A stretch of 64,000 nt of DNA from an uncultured Lachnospiraceae bacterium (GTDB lineage Bacteria; Bacillota; Clostridia; Lachnospirales; Lachnospiraceae). The position numbers and the translations under genes are program-made. The number at the start of each line of letters is the position of its first letter. Positions within the stretch are counted from its first letter, which is position 1. A model generated the notes under the pieces. The model ran no database searches. It was not told where the DNA came from and worked only from the letters and a program-made list of their open reading frames with translations. This document shows, in pieces, positions 55,253 to 64,000 of the stretch. The stretch covers positions 1 through 64,000 of the forward strand of contig CAJTPU010000007.1 of NCBI GenBank assembly GCA_910578335.1, in the 5' to 3' direction.

Positions 55253-56667
55253 TGAAAAAAATGGCGTTGATTGGCGGCGGCAGTGTAAGAACCTACTACT
55301 TTGTAGAGTCGCTGATGAAATTTTATAAAGAGATGGACATCGGGGAACTTTGCATCATGGACAGCGATGCAGAAAAGCTTGCATATTTTGGCGGCATTGC
55401 CGGATACCTGATACAGAAGGAAAAAAGCGGGCTTAACGTGACGCTTACGGACAATCCGGCGGATGCGGTGCGCGGCGCAGAGTATATTGTGACTACCGTG
55501 CGGGTCGGACAGGATGAGGCGAGAGCAAAGGATGAGCGGATTGCGCTGAATCTGGGGCTTATCGGACAGGAGACCACCGGCGCAGGGGGCTTTTCCTATG
55601 CGGTGCGCACGATTCCCGTCATGCTCTCTTACATGGAGCTGGTAGAAAAGTACGCGGCGCCGAATGCAATCGTATTTAATTTTACCAACCCTTCGGGACT
55701 GGTGACGCAGGCGCTCTACGATGGCGGATACGGCAATATTATCGGCATCTGCGATAATGCTACGGGCATCAAAATCGACGTGGCAGAGGCGCTTCAGGTA
55801 AACGCCTGCGAACTGATGGTAAAGGTCTACGGGCTCAACCATCTCTCGTGGGCAAACAGGGTGGAGCTTTTGGGCGAGAATATTCTGCCGGCGCTTCTTT
55901 CCCATGACGGCTTTGTGGAAAGCTTTCACCAGTTCCAATACTTTGACAGGAAGCTGGTGCGGCATTTAGGAGAGATTCCAAACGGGTATCTGTACTATTA
56001 TTATCACAAAGAGAGAGCGCTTCAAAATCTGCTTGCGGCAAAGGAATCCAGAGGCGAGTTTATCTGCAGGAATAACCATGAGATGATGGAGGCGCTTCGG
56101 GCGCACGATATAGAAAAGGAGCCGGAAGCATGTCTGCGTATCTACAGAGATTTTATGCAGCGCAGGGAGGGCAGCTATATGCAGCTTGAGCTGGGAGAAA
56201 AGCAGGAAGCGGCTGCACCGGTGAAACCGTCTGAGCTTGGGATTCCCGCGCTTGTAGGAAAAGCGCCCGCCACGGAAGTTTACGAAGGCTACGCAGGCGT
56301 GGTATTCAACTACATTGACAGTATGCAGTACGGCAGAAACATTGATTTGGCGGTCAGTGTGCCAAACCGCGGCGCGATTTTGGACATGGAGGAGGATGAT
56401 GTGGTGGAGGTGACCTGCACCATCGGTAAGGATGGGGCGGTGCCCATGTCTTTTTCCAGAGAGGAGATTGCCCCCTCCAACCTGCTTTTGATGAAGACCG
56501 TAAAGCGCTATGAAAAGCTGACGGTTGAGGCAGTCAGGAAAAAATCAAAGGAAGCGGCAGTGGAGGCGCTCACGATTCATCCGTTGGTAGCCGATTACGG
56601 GCTGGCGGTCAAGCTGGTGGAAGCTTACTGTGCGCATAATCTGCCGTGGATTGGAGAGTGGAAATAG
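55252..56667 (+). CDS. GH4-family NAD-dependent glycosidase
   Basis: A 471-residue GH4 enzyme, which uses NAD+ and Mn2+ to cleave glycosides by an oxidation-elimination path. The Rossmann start is MALIGGGSVRTYYFVESLM. The metal ligands are C167 (GICDNA) and H197 (GLNHLSW). FNFTNPSG and GQETTGAGGF are family motifs. The family usually acts on 6-phospho-sugars or alpha/beta-glucosides; which is used here is open. It starts on TGATG with the nucleoside hydrolase. Confidence 0.92.
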   Translation: MKKMALIGGGSVRTYYFVESLMKFYKEMDIGELCIMDSDAEKLAYFGGIAGYLIQKEKSGLNVTLTDNPADAVRGAEYIVTTVRVGQDEARAKDERIALNLGLIGQETTGAGGFSYAVRTIPVMLSYMELVEKYAAPNAIVFNFTNPSGLVTQALYDGGYGNIIGICDNATGIKIDVAEALQVNACELMVKVYGLNHLSWANRVELLGENILPALLSHDGFVESFHQFQYFDRKLVRHLGEIPNGYLYYYYHKERALQNLLAAKESRGEFICRNNHEMMEALRAHDIEKEPEACLRIYRDFMQRREGSYMQLELGEKQEAAAPVKPSELGIPALVGKAPATEVYEGYAGVVFNYIDSMQYGRNIDLAVSVPNRGAILDMEEDDVVEVTCTIGKDGAVPMSFSREEIAPSNLLLMKTVKRYEKLTVEAVRKKSKEAAVEALTIHPLVADYGLAVKLVEAYCAHNLPWIGEWK

Positions 56668-56683
56668 AAAGGCGGGAAAGTTC

Positions 56684-57574
56684 GTGAAAAGGGTGTTGTG
56701 TATAGCAGAAAGCTGCTGTGATATGATTTTTGGCTTGCTGCCACGCCTGCCAAAGCATGGGGAAGAAATTTACTGCCGGCATTTTGAAATGAAGGCGGGC
56801 GGCGGCGCAAATACGCCCATTGTATTGGGACGTATGGGCGTCCCCGTCCGTTTTTTATCCGGCATTGGGGAAGACTTTGCGGGCAGGCTGATAAAAGAAT
56901 CCTTGATGAAAAGCGGTGTAGGGATAGCGGATACGGGGGTGGAAAAGATGACGGCAACACCGGTCTCCGCGGTACTGAGTACGCATGAAGACCGCTGCTT
57001 TGCATCCTATGGCGGGAGCGGCGGCGATTTCGTGACCGAAGAGCGTTTGGAGGAGGAAATCAGGCAGGCGGATATCGTTCACACATACTTAGGCTACTGC
57101 CGCCGCTATCCCATAGACAGGCTTTGCGTCAGGTATGGGAAGGCGCTTAGTCTGGACGTGTCCTACGGCGATTTGGCGAAAGAGGAAGTAAGCCTGCCAA
57201 AAGCATGCCGCTATCTGAAGGTAAATGAGGAAGAGGCAAAATGCCTGACAAAGAAGGAAGACTCATGGCAGGCGGCAAAGGCGCTTGCCGCACAAGGCGT
57301 GGAGCATGTGATTGTGACGCTGGGGGAGGCTGGAAGCATTGCGTTTTGCGGCGGAAAAAGCTATGAACAGCCGGCGGTCAGGGCAGGAGAGTGCGTGGAT
57401 ACCTGCGGGGCAGGAGACAGCTTTGCGGCAGGCGTGCTTACCGGCGCTGCGATGCAGAAAACGCCGGCAGATATGTTGAAACTGGGCGCCATTCTGTCCG
57501 GCATGTGTGTGACCGTGTACGGCGGTTTGTCCGATGAGCTCCGGCCGGATACGGTGTGGAAACGTTTTCTTTAA
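56684..57574 (+). CDS. PfkB-family sugar/nucleoside kinase 1
   Basis: A 296-residue PfkB kinase with MKAGGGANTPIVLGRMG near residue 40 and the ATP/base motif DTCGAGDSFAAGVLTG near 245. It starts at GTG 56684, with GAAAGGCGGGAAAG upstream; no ATG fits. It would phosphorylate a monosaccharide released by the neighbouring glycosidases, possibly fructose or ribose. It is the last gene before a second promoter. Confidence 0.88.
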   Translation: MKRVLCIAESCCDMIFGLLPRLPKHGEEIYCRHFEMKAGGGANTPIVLGRMGVPVRFLSGIGEDFAGRLIKESLMKSGVGIADTGVEKMTATPVSAVLSTHEDRCFASYGGSGGDFVTEERLEEEIRQADIVHTYLGYCRRYPIDRLCVRYGKALSLDVSYGDLAKEEVSLPKACRYLKVNEEEAKCLTKKEDSWQAAKALAAQGVEHVIVTLGEAGSIAFCGGKSYEQPAVRAGECVDTCGAGDSFAAGVLTGAAMQKTPADMLKLGAILSGMCVTVYGGLSDELRPDTVWKRFL

Positions 57575-57598
57575 AAATAGGAAAAATAGAGAAACATA

Positions 57599-57650
57599 TT
57601 GCAAAGAATAACTTTGTATGATAGTATTTATACATGAGTAAACGATAACG
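57599..57650 (+). promoter_or_regulatory. Internal promoter with cre-like operator
   Basis: TTGCAA (57599-57604) and TAGTAT (57622-57627) are 17 bp apart. AGTAAACGATAACG (57637-57650) matches the cre pattern at 13 of 14 positions and lies just after the expected transcription start. It would drive the lipoprotein at 57670 and the downstream genes. Confidence 0.5.
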
Positions 57651-57669
57651 CAAACAAAGGAGGTATTTT

Positions 57670-58956
57670 ATGAAGAAGTTACTTGTAACATTGATGACGG
57701 CAGTTATGGTTTGTTCGTTAGCCGGATGCGGTAAGAAGCAGGATAAGCCGGCGGAAGGGAGCACACCGCAGCCCACGCAGGAGTCTACAGCGTCGCCGGA
57801 GCCTACGGCAGAGCCGGAGGGCGAAGGAGGTCTGGAGGCAGGCACAACTTTCGACTCTGTGGCGGATTTTAATACCGCGGAGGGACAGAACGGACCCTGG
57901 CAGTACTATTTTTCAGGGGACAACGGCGAGACCTTTGACGCTTGCGGCAGCTATGACGAATATCCGGATGCAAGTGTAAAAGGCTGGCACCCTTGGGAGG
58001 GAAGCTACATAGGCGTTGGATTTAATGACAACGTAGAAGGTTTTCTGGAGTTAAATACAGACGGCGTTTCCAAAGACTTTTCCAACCAGATGGGCGTTCT
58101 GGCGTTTGAGGCGCCGGCAGCGGGCAAGTACGTGATTACCGCTAAGGTGTGGAATCCGTGGGGTCAGCCCTGCGATGCGTTTACCTTTAAAAAGCAGGAC
58201 GGCACGGTGGCGCTTTCCGTGGATATGACGGAAAGCGTGGACAATTACGCGTATGTGACGCCTACCGACGTGCAGATGGAAAAGGGAGAGAAGCTCTATA
58301 TCTACTGCAATTCCACCGACAGCAACTGGGTGAGCGCGTATATCGGCTGTACCATGGTGTATGAGCCCGTGGATGATTCCGTGTATACGGTTCCCGAGGT
58401 GGAAGAAAGGGAAGTAAAGGGCGTGGAGCCTGATTTTACACAGGAAGCGGTTTACAATGCTTATAAAGAGTTTGATAAGGAAAATGCAGAGGGCGCAAAC
58501 GGCGTATGGCTGTATGCTTCTACCACGGACGGCGCAGCCTTTGTTCCTGCCGTAGAGTACAGGGATACGGATTACGACGCCGACGAATGGTTTTCTGAGG
58601 ACGGTACGGGTATCGGCACGGTGGGCTATCTGGAGGGTGAATATCTGGAGATGAACACACCGGGCAGCGGCGCGACCATGATGGCGCTTGGATTCAAGGC
58701 GCCGGCGGATGGAACCTTTACATTCAGCGGCTATGCGTTCAATCCCTACAGCCAGAGCGCGGAAAAATTTTATGCGGTGTTGAACGGAGAGACAGTGTCT
58801 GAGTTTGAGATAGCGGAATTTACGTCCCTGCCCAATGAATACAGCTTCGACGTGGCGATGAGCGAAGGCGACGTTCTGTATTTCTACTGCCCGTCTGCCA
58901 CAGAGGGCGGCTGGGTGAGCGCGTACCTTTCCGTGTTTGTAAATACGGCTGAGTAA
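57670..58956 (+). CDS. Lipoprotein with two tandem carbohydrate-module-like domains
   Basis: A 428-residue lipoprotein (lipobox LAGC) with a Pro/Thr/Glu linker and two ~170-residue units at about 55-225 and 255-428. Both begin with a D/F-x-N/D-x-A/E-G-x-N-G-x-W segment (FNTAEGQNGPWQYYF, KENAEGANGVWLYA) and end NWVSAYIGC or GWVSAYLSV. Inner words DEYPDASVKGWHPWEGSYIG and TDYDADEWFSEDGTGIG correspond. The units resemble beta-sandwich sugar-binding modules. No enzyme domain is present. AAAGGAGG precedes the ATG. Confidence 0.75.
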   Translation: MKKLLVTLMTAVMVCSLAGCGKKQDKPAEGSTPQPTQESTASPEPTAEPEGEGGLEAGTTFDSVADFNTAEGQNGPWQYYFSGDNGETFDACGSYDEYPDASVKGWHPWEGSYIGVGFNDNVEGFLELNTDGVSKDFSNQMGVLAFEAPAAGKYVITAKVWNPWGQPCDAFTFKKQDGTVALSVDMTESVDNYAYVTPTDVQMEKGEKLYIYCNSTDSNWVSAYIGCTMVYEPVDDSVYTVPEVEEREVKGVEPDFTQEAVYNAYKEFDKENAEGANGVWLYASTTDGAAFVPAVEYRDTDYDADEWFSEDGTGIGTVGYLEGEYLEMNTPGSGATMMALGFKAPADGTFTFSGYAFNPYSQSAEKFYAVLNGETVSEFEIAEFTSLPNEYSFDVAMSEGDVLYFYCPSATEGGWVSAYLSVFVNTAE

Positions 58957-58981
58957 AGAGAAACAGGACAAAGGAGCGGAT

Positions 58982-59881
58982 ATGCGTTTTTTAAATTTTG
59001 GTTCACTGAATTTAGATATGGTTTATCAGATGGAGCACTTTATCCGCAAGGGGGAGACCTTTGCTGCGTCGCGGCTTGATAAGTTTGCGGGCGGCAAGGG
59101 GCTCAACCAGTCCATTGCCCTTGCCAAGGCCGGCGCTTCGGTTTTCCACGCAGGCAATATCGGCGCGGACGGCGCGCCCCTGATACAGGCTCTGCGTGAG
59201 GCGGGTGTGGACACAAGGTATGTGCGGACGGTAGAAGAGGTGACGGGACATGCCGTGATACAGGTGGACAGGACGGGAGAAAATTCGATTATCCTGTATA
59301 CGGGAGCCAACGGCGCCGTGACGTCCGAACAGATTGACAGTGTGCTTGCTGATTTTGGGAAGGGCGACTACCTGATACTCCAGAATGAGATTGGCAGGAT
59401 AGGAGAAATTATGGAAAAGGCGTATGCGGCGGGGCTTTCCATTGTGCTGAATCCTTCTCCCATGAACGAGAGCATACGCGCGCTGCCTCTTGAGAAGGTG
59501 TCTGTTTTCCTGCTCAATGAAATTGAGGGGACGGAGCTTTCCGGCGAGAGCGAAGAGGACGGCATACTGGATGCGCTGACACAAAAATATCCCGATGCAG
59601 AGTTTGTACTGACTCTTGGCGGGCGGGGCAGCGTCTACGCAAAAGGCGCACAGCGCATCAAACAGGGAATCTACAAGGTAAACACGGTGGATACCACGGC
59701 AGCGGGAGACACCTTTACCGGATATTTTATGAGTACGCTGGCAGAGACGAAGAATCCTGCCTGCGCGCTGGATATGGCGGCACGCGCCAGTGCGCTGGCA
59801 GTATCCCAAAAAGGCGCGGCGCCTTCCATACCTTATAAGCATGAGGTAGAACAGGCAAAGCTTTGTAAGGCGGAGGAATAA
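58982..59881 (+). CDS. PfkB-family kinase 2 (ribokinase-like)
   Basis: A 299-residue kinase with the ribokinase start NFGSLNLDMVYQMEHFIRKG, KFAGGKGLNQSIALAKAGA and the ATP loop TVDTTAAGDTFTGYFM. It fits RbsK more closely than kinase 1. AAGGAGCGG precedes the ATG. It would phosphorylate free ribose from the nucleoside hydrolase, or another ketose/aldose of the pathway. Confidence 0.9.
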   Translation: MRFLNFGSLNLDMVYQMEHFIRKGETFAASRLDKFAGGKGLNQSIALAKAGASVFHAGNIGADGAPLIQALREAGVDTRYVRTVEEVTGHAVIQVDRTGENSIILYTGANGAVTSEQIDSVLADFGKGDYLILQNEIGRIGEIMEKAYAAGLSIVLNPSPMNESIRALPLEKVSVFLLNEIEGTELSGESEEDGILDALTQKYPDAEFVLTLGGRGSVYAKGAQRIKQGIYKVNTVDTTAAGDTFTGYFMSTLAETKNPACALDMAARASALAVSQKGAAPSIPYKHEVEQAKLCKAEE

Positions 59882-59886
59882 GCGTC

Positions 59887-62800
59887 ATGGAGAAATTTCG
59901 CGAACAGGAGCAGCGCTTTACGGCGTATCGGGAAAAGCTGGAATACGGCGTATACCATGTGATTGCGGATTTGGCAATAGAAGCTTATATAACAGAGGAA
60001 CCGGCAGCGTTTTCGGAAAGAGAAAGCGGCAGGCATATGGCGCCAAAGCCCGGCGACCATTGGGGCGATTTGTTTGACTGCGGCTGGTTTCATTTTACCG
60101 GCAGGGTGCCAAAGGAAGCATTGGAAAGCCATGCGGCAGTGCTTATCGATGTGTCTGCGGAGGGTCTTTTGGTGGATAAGGACGGCAATCCTGTGCAGGG
60201 ACTTACCAGCGCCACCTCCCGCAACGAATTTCCGCTGGGACTCTGGGGCAAGAGAACCATTGAGATGGAAGACTGCGCAAAGGACGGCGTGGTGGACTGC
60301 TGGATTGACTTTACCTGCTGTGATGTGGAAGGACAGTACAAGAACAACGGACGCGTAAAAGAGGCATGTATAGCTCTTGTGGACGATTTGTGCAGAGACG
60401 CTTTCTACGACTGGGTGGTCTGCCAGAGCCTTTTTGTGGGTCTATGTGAAAACGGCGACGCCTACGGAGAGGAAGTGGGCGGGATATTGGAGGAAGCAGC
60501 TTTGGTGCTGCAGGAAGCGCTGGGAGAAGTACAGGAGGACGGTACTTTACAGGCGGGCATGGGAACGGAAGCGCTGATGAAGGGCAGGGATGCCTATGCC
60601 GAAGCGGGAGAGCAGCTTTCCATACTGCCGGATTTGGAAACGGACCATACCAAAAAATGCCAGATTGCGATACCCTCCGACGCTCTGTTAAAGGTGCGTT
60701 CTATTTTGCGGGAAATTCTTTCCCGCAAAAATGAGTCGCCCTCCATGACCTATTCTGCCATTGGACATTCCCATTTGGACCTTTTGTTTTTGTGGCCTGA
60801 GCGGGAGACCTACCGCAAATGCGCAAGAACACTTTCCACAGTCATGAAATTGATGGACCGGTTTCCCGAATACAAATTTACCTTGAGCCAGGCGCCTGTT
60901 TATATGTGGGTGAAAGAAAAATATCCTGCCCTGTATCAAAGAATGCAAAAGCGCATCAAGGAAAAGCGGCTGGAGGTGGTGGGCGCATTTTTTGTGGAAT
61001 GCGATACCAACCTGCCGTCTGGCGAGTCCTTGGTAAGACAGCTTTTGTACGGAAAGCGTTTTTTCAGGGAAGAGTTTGGGTTTGACATGAGAGTAGGTTT
61101 TCTGCCAGATGTGTTTGGCTACAGTGCGGCGCTGCCGCAGCTTTTTGTCAAGAGCGGCGTGCCCTACTTTACAACGAATAAGCTTTCCATGAACGATACG
61201 AACCGGTTTCCGCGGTATACCTTCTGGTGGCACGGATTGGATGGCAGCAGGGTGTTGACCCATATGCTGCCGGAAAACAGCTATACCAGCGCGGCAGTTC
61301 CCCAGATGGCAATTTACGGAGAATACCACAATACGGACAAGGACGTCTGTCCGGAAGGGCTTATGCTCTACGGATTGGGGGACGGCGGCGGCGGTCCCGG
61401 CTATGAGCATATGGAGAGAAGGAAACGGATGCGTTCCTTAAAGGGCTGTCCGCCCTTTAAGGATGCCTTTGTGGTAGATTTCTTTGACAGGATTGCAGAG
61501 AATGCAGACCGTTACAGAAGCTGGCGGGGAGAGCTGTATTTTGAGCGGCATCAGGGTACTTACACTTCCATGGCGGCGCAGAAGAAATGGAACAAAAGAC
61601 TGGAAGTGCTGTTGCATGATTTGGAGCTTGTATCGGTGCTGGCGGAAAGCATCTGCGGGCTTCCCTATCCCGCGTGCTGGCTGAAAGCGTGCTGGCAGGA
61701 GGTTTTGCTCTACCAATTTCATGACTGTCTGCCCGGGTCTGCAATCAAGAGGGTGTATGAGGAGACGCAGGCGCGGTATGCCCGTCTTTATTTCGAGGCG
61801 GAGGAGTTGTTAAAAAAGGCGCAGGAAGCGTTGGGAAGCATGATGGCGCAGGGAGAAAAAGAGCCCCTTCTTGTTATCAATCCGGTTTCTTTTGCGCGGA
61901 CGGAGCGGATGGAACGGGATGGGAGGGAAATGGCAGTCACCCTAAAGCCTATGGAAATCAAAGTGATAGACTGGTCGGAGGCGTCGGCGTTTTCGGTGCA
62001 GGGTGCAGACGACAATGTGCTGGAAAATGAATGGGTGCGTGCACAATTTTCTGACAGGGGAACGGTGGTAAGCCTGTTTGACAAGCAAAACGACAGGGAG
62101 CTTCTGCCAAAGGGACAGGAGGGCAACTGCCTCAATTTGTATCCGGATGAGCTGACCCATTGGGATATTAACAAGTCCTATCTTAAGAGCAAACCTGAAC
62201 CGGCGCGGCTTTTAAGCTGCCATAAGACGGTGGAAGGAATGTGCCAGAAGCTGCATTTTACCTATGAAATCGGAAAAAAATCGCGGATTACACAGACTGC
62301 TGTGCTCTCCGCCTCTTCTGCAAGGATTGATTTTGAAACCGGTGTGAACTGGCAGGAGGAGTATGCCATGCTTCGGACGGCGTGGCCTGTGGAAGCGGTG
62401 ACGGATAAAGCGGAATGCGGCATTCAGTTTGGACACATAGAAAGACCGACGCACCGCAATACGAGTTGGGATGAAGCAAAGTTTGAAGTGTGTGCCCATG
62501 GCTGGGTGGACATAAAAGATGCAAACGGCGGATTGGCGCTCCTGACCGACAGCAAATACGGTTACAAGGTATGGGACGGCAATTTGGATTTGTGCCTTTT
62601 GAGAAGCCAGAACTGTCCCTGCGAAAAAGGCGACTGCGGGTGGCACAGCTTTACGTATGCCGTTTATCCCCATGGAGGCGGCGTGTGGGAGGGCGGCGTT
62701 ATCAGAGAAAGCGATTGCTTGAACAGACCGCTTTTGTGCAGCAAAGTCTCAGGAAGGCGGGAGGGCGCAGACGGGCTCAGGGAAAAAATGCCTGCTTTTC

Positions 62801-63096
62801 TGGAGATAGAGGATTGCGGCGTGGTATTGGAGACGGTGAAAGCAGCGGAGGACGGAAATGGTTATATTCTGCGTTTTTATGAAGCGAAGGGAGGCAGCAC
62901 AAGGCTGCGCCTTAGGCTGCACGGCTTTACGGCAGAAGGGCTTGTCAACCTGTTAGAAGAACCCATGGAAGCATACGCGGATATGTCGGGGAAAGGGCAG
63001 ACGGACTTTGTCAGAACGGCGGACGGCGCGGAAATTTGTTTTCATGCCTTTGAGATACAGAGCCTGCTTGTCAGGAAAAAGGAGGGAAAGAATTGA
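59887..63096 (+). CDS. GH38 alpha-mannosidase
   Basis: A 1069-residue cytoplasmic enzyme that releases alpha-linked mannose. The zinc motif is GHSHLDLLFLWP (H294, H296, D298). The nucleophile is D408 in GFLPDVFGYSAALPQ. LSMNDTNRFPRYTFWWHGLDG and YQFHDCLPGSAI are later family motifs. The C-terminal half is the usual beta-sandwich set, and the N-terminal ~220 residues carry an additional sandwich domain. The ATG at 59887 follows GGCGGAGGAA. Its stop overlaps the isomerase gene by 4 bp. Confidence 0.93.
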   Translation: MEKFREQEQRFTAYREKLEYGVYHVIADLAIEAYITEEPAAFSERESGRHMAPKPGDHWGDLFDCGWFHFTGRVPKEALESHAAVLIDVSAEGLLVDKDGNPVQGLTSATSRNEFPLGLWGKRTIEMEDCAKDGVVDCWIDFTCCDVEGQYKNNGRVKEACIALVDDLCRDAFYDWVVCQSLFVGLCENGDAYGEEVGGILEEAALVLQEALGEVQEDGTLQAGMGTEALMKGRDAYAEAGEQLSILPDLETDHTKKCQIAIPSDALLKVRSILREILSRKNESPSMTYSAIGHSHLDLLFLWPERETYRKCARTLSTVMKLMDRFPEYKFTLSQAPVYMWVKEKYPALYQRMQKRIKEKRLEVVGAFFVECDTNLPSGESLVRQLLYGKRFFREEFGFDMRVGFLPDVFGYSAALPQLFVKSGVPYFTTNKLSMNDTNRFPRYTFWWHGLDGSRVLTHMLPENSYTSAAVPQMAIYGEYHNTDKDVCPEGLMLYGLGDGGGGPGYEHMERRKRMRSLKGCPPFKDAFVVDFFDRIAENADRYRSWRGELYFERHQGTYTSMAAQKKWNKRLEVLLHDLELVSVLAESICGLPYPACWLKACWQEVLLYQFHDCLPGSAIKRVYEETQARYARLYFEAEELLKKAQEALGSMMAQGEKEPLLVINPVSFARTERMERDGREMAVTLKPMEIKVIDWSEASAFSVQGADDNVLENEWVRAQFSDRGTVVSLFDKQNDRELLPKGQEGNCLNLYPDELTHWDINKSYLKSKPEPARLLSCHKTVEGMCQKLHFTYEIGKKSRITQTAVLSASSARIDFETGVNWQEEYAMLRTAWPVEAVTDKAECGIQFGHIERPTHRNTSWDEAKFEVCAHGWVDIKDANGGLALLTDSKYGYKVWDGNLDLCLLRSQNCPCEKGDCGWHSFTYAVYPHGGGVWEGGVIRESDCLNRPLLCSKVSGRREGADGLREKMPAFLEIEDCGVVLETVKAAEDGNGYILRFYEAKGGSTRLRLRLHGFTAEGLVNLLEEPMEAYADMSGKGQTDFVRTADGAEICFHAFEIQSLLVRKKEGKN

Positions 63097-63791
63097 AACG
63101 TTCACGAATCAACCAAATCATAAGAGAGACAGAGGCGTTGTTAAAAGCGCATCAGATTTTATTGCCACCCTTCTTTGGATGGACGAAGGAGGAGTGGGCG
63201 CAAAAGGGAGAGGAATGTCAGGAAATCAGGGACAATCGGCTGGGTTGGGACATTACGGATTTTGGGTGCGGTGACTTTGACAAAATCGGGCTTACCGCAT
63301 TGACTCTGCGCAACGGTAATCAGGGCAACGCGGCGCTGTACCCAAAGCCCTACGCGGAAAAGCTGCTTGTGGCGCGGGAGGGGCAGGTCACGCCCATGCA
63401 TTTTCATTGGTACAAGATGGAGGATATTATAAACAGGGGCGGCGGCATTCTGGAAATGCAGCTTTATCATGCCACAGAGGATGGAAGGCCGGATACGGCA
63501 AGGGATGTGGAAATTGTGTCTGACGGCGTAAAGCTTACGCTTCCGGCGGGCAGCATCTTTGCGCTTTCTCCCGGGCAGAGCGTCACCTATACCCAACGGC
63601 TGTATCATGCCTTTTGGGGAAAAAAGGGAAGCGGAGACGTGATTGTGGGCGAGGTCAGCATGTGTAACGATGACGATACGGACAACTGCTTTTTAGAGGC
63701 GCCCGGGCGGTTTCCCCGGATAGAGGAGGATACAGAGCCTTACCGCCTTTTGTGCAAGGAGTATCCGTCCGCCGTCGCCGGAAAGGAATAA
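63093..63791 (+). CDS. D-lyxose/D-mannose isomerase
   Basis: A 232-residue cupin-type sugar isomerase. Metal ligands are visible in TPMHFHWYKMEDIINRGGG (two His and a Glu) and later YHAFWGKKG. The family interconverts D-lyxose with D-xylulose and D-mannose with D-fructose. The start is TTG at 63093, overlapping the mannosidase stop (TTGA), with AAAGGAGGGAAAG before it. Following an alpha-mannosidase, mannose to fructose is the natural reading. Confidence 0.88.
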   Translation: MKRSRINQIIRETEALLKAHQILLPPFFGWTKEEWAQKGEECQEIRDNRLGWDITDFGCGDFDKIGLTALTLRNGNQGNAALYPKPYAEKLLVAREGQVTPMHFHWYKMEDIINRGGGILEMQLYHATEDGRPDTARDVEIVSDGVKLTLPAGSIFALSPGQSVTYTQRLYHAFWGKKGSGDVIVGEVSMCNDDDTDNCFLEAPGRFPRIEEDTEPYRLLCKEYPSAVAGKE

Positions 63792-63794
63792 GAC

Positions 63795-64000
63795 ATGCCG
63801 GAAATGGAAAAGCGAGCGAAAAGAGAGTGGATTGACGGGCATATACATGTGATAGAAGGCGGTATCAGGGAGACGGAAGCACTGGCGGCAAGGCAGGCGG
63901 CGCTGGGCTATACACAGTCGGCTTTTTTGAGTGTGGAGGGAATGGGTGACGCGGCGCAGAATGCCCTTGCCATCTATTTCAAACTTTTATCGCCGTCACA
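63795..64000 (+). CDS. Amidohydrolase-like protein (5' part, cut by window edge)
   Basis: The first 68 codons are visible. WIDGHIHVIEGG is the metal motif of TIM-barrel hydrolases (H-x-H after strand 1). The ATG at 63795 lies 4 bases after the isomerase stop, with AAAGGAATAAG as a ribosome site. It continues the operon past the right edge; the substrate cannot be told. Confidence 0.75.
   Translation, partial: MPEMEKRAKREWIDGHIHVIEGGIRETEALAARQAALGYTQSAFLSVEGMGDAAQNALAIYFKLLSPS

Noticed and set aside
59012..59842. Long antisense frame inside the ribokinase-like gene
   Set aside because: No ribosome site or recognisable motif; it mirrors codon bias of the GC-rich coding strand.

Overview
The window looks like a chromosomal segment of a Gram-positive Clostridia member, most likely Lachnospiraceae. 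The grounds are strong AGGAGG-type ribosome sites, single-membrane lipoprotein signals (LTGC, AGCG), a CIRCE heat-shock operator, a ThyA of the type with a YPCAY active site, a YtrA-type GntR/ABC module, and CUT1 sugar importers encoded without their own ATPase. Species-level assignment is inference.

Layout. (1) 1-3.4 kb is an AT-rich accessory island. It has a 154-base giant hairpin, two ~112-bp MITE-like repeats in direct orientation, and between them two HEPN-motif proteins followed at once by a tRNA-like RNA whose anticodon arm is replaced by a ~19-bp hairpin. An unexplained promoter and A-rich candidate RNA follow. This is the best candidate for an undescribed system. (2) 3.5-6.4 kb holds a membrane-anchored GH3 hexosaminidase and a tRNA-Gly(GCC) with a 1.2-kb mini-island inserted at its 3' end, bounded by a 26-bp direct repeat. 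(3) 6.4-14.6 kb holds a LytTR response regulator, a membrane GGDEF protein, a GH43 glycosidase, a GntR (YtrA-like)/ABC operon with a perfect 20-bp palindrome over its promoter, and a membrane-tailed XRE regulator. (4) 14.8-35.5 kb is mostly housekeeping: an MBL/beta-CASP protein, thyA-DHFR, an ECF sigma/anti-sigma/lipoprotein set, a flavodoxin, ilvE, a PpiC foldase lipoprotein, CIRCE-controlled htpG, a GreA-family factor, a DegV protein, a LysR regulator, and a purine salvage operon (phosphoribosyltransferase, adenine deaminase, NCS2 permease). Two copies of a 138-bp palindromic repeat with compensatory arm changes lie here.

(5) 35.6-64 kb is one large co-directional glycan-utilisation locus running off the right edge. 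It has two CUT1 importers (one with an unusual carbohydrate-module/solute-binding fusion), a membrane module (NHL/TPR protein, YIP1 protein, DUF5696-like lipoprotein), a VOC protein, two large putative glycosidases, a nucleoside hydrolase, a GH4 enzyme, two PfkB kinases, a tandem-module lipoprotein, a GH38 alpha-mannosidase, a D-lyxose/D-mannose isomerase and the start of an amidohydrolase. A coherent reading is import of a mannose- and deoxyhexose-containing glycan, hydrolysis in the cytoplasm, isomerisation of free mannose, and phosphorylation by PfkB kinases. Both promoters seen in this locus carry cre/LacI-like operators just at or after the inferred start of transcription.

All family assignments come from motifs read by eye; no database search was run.
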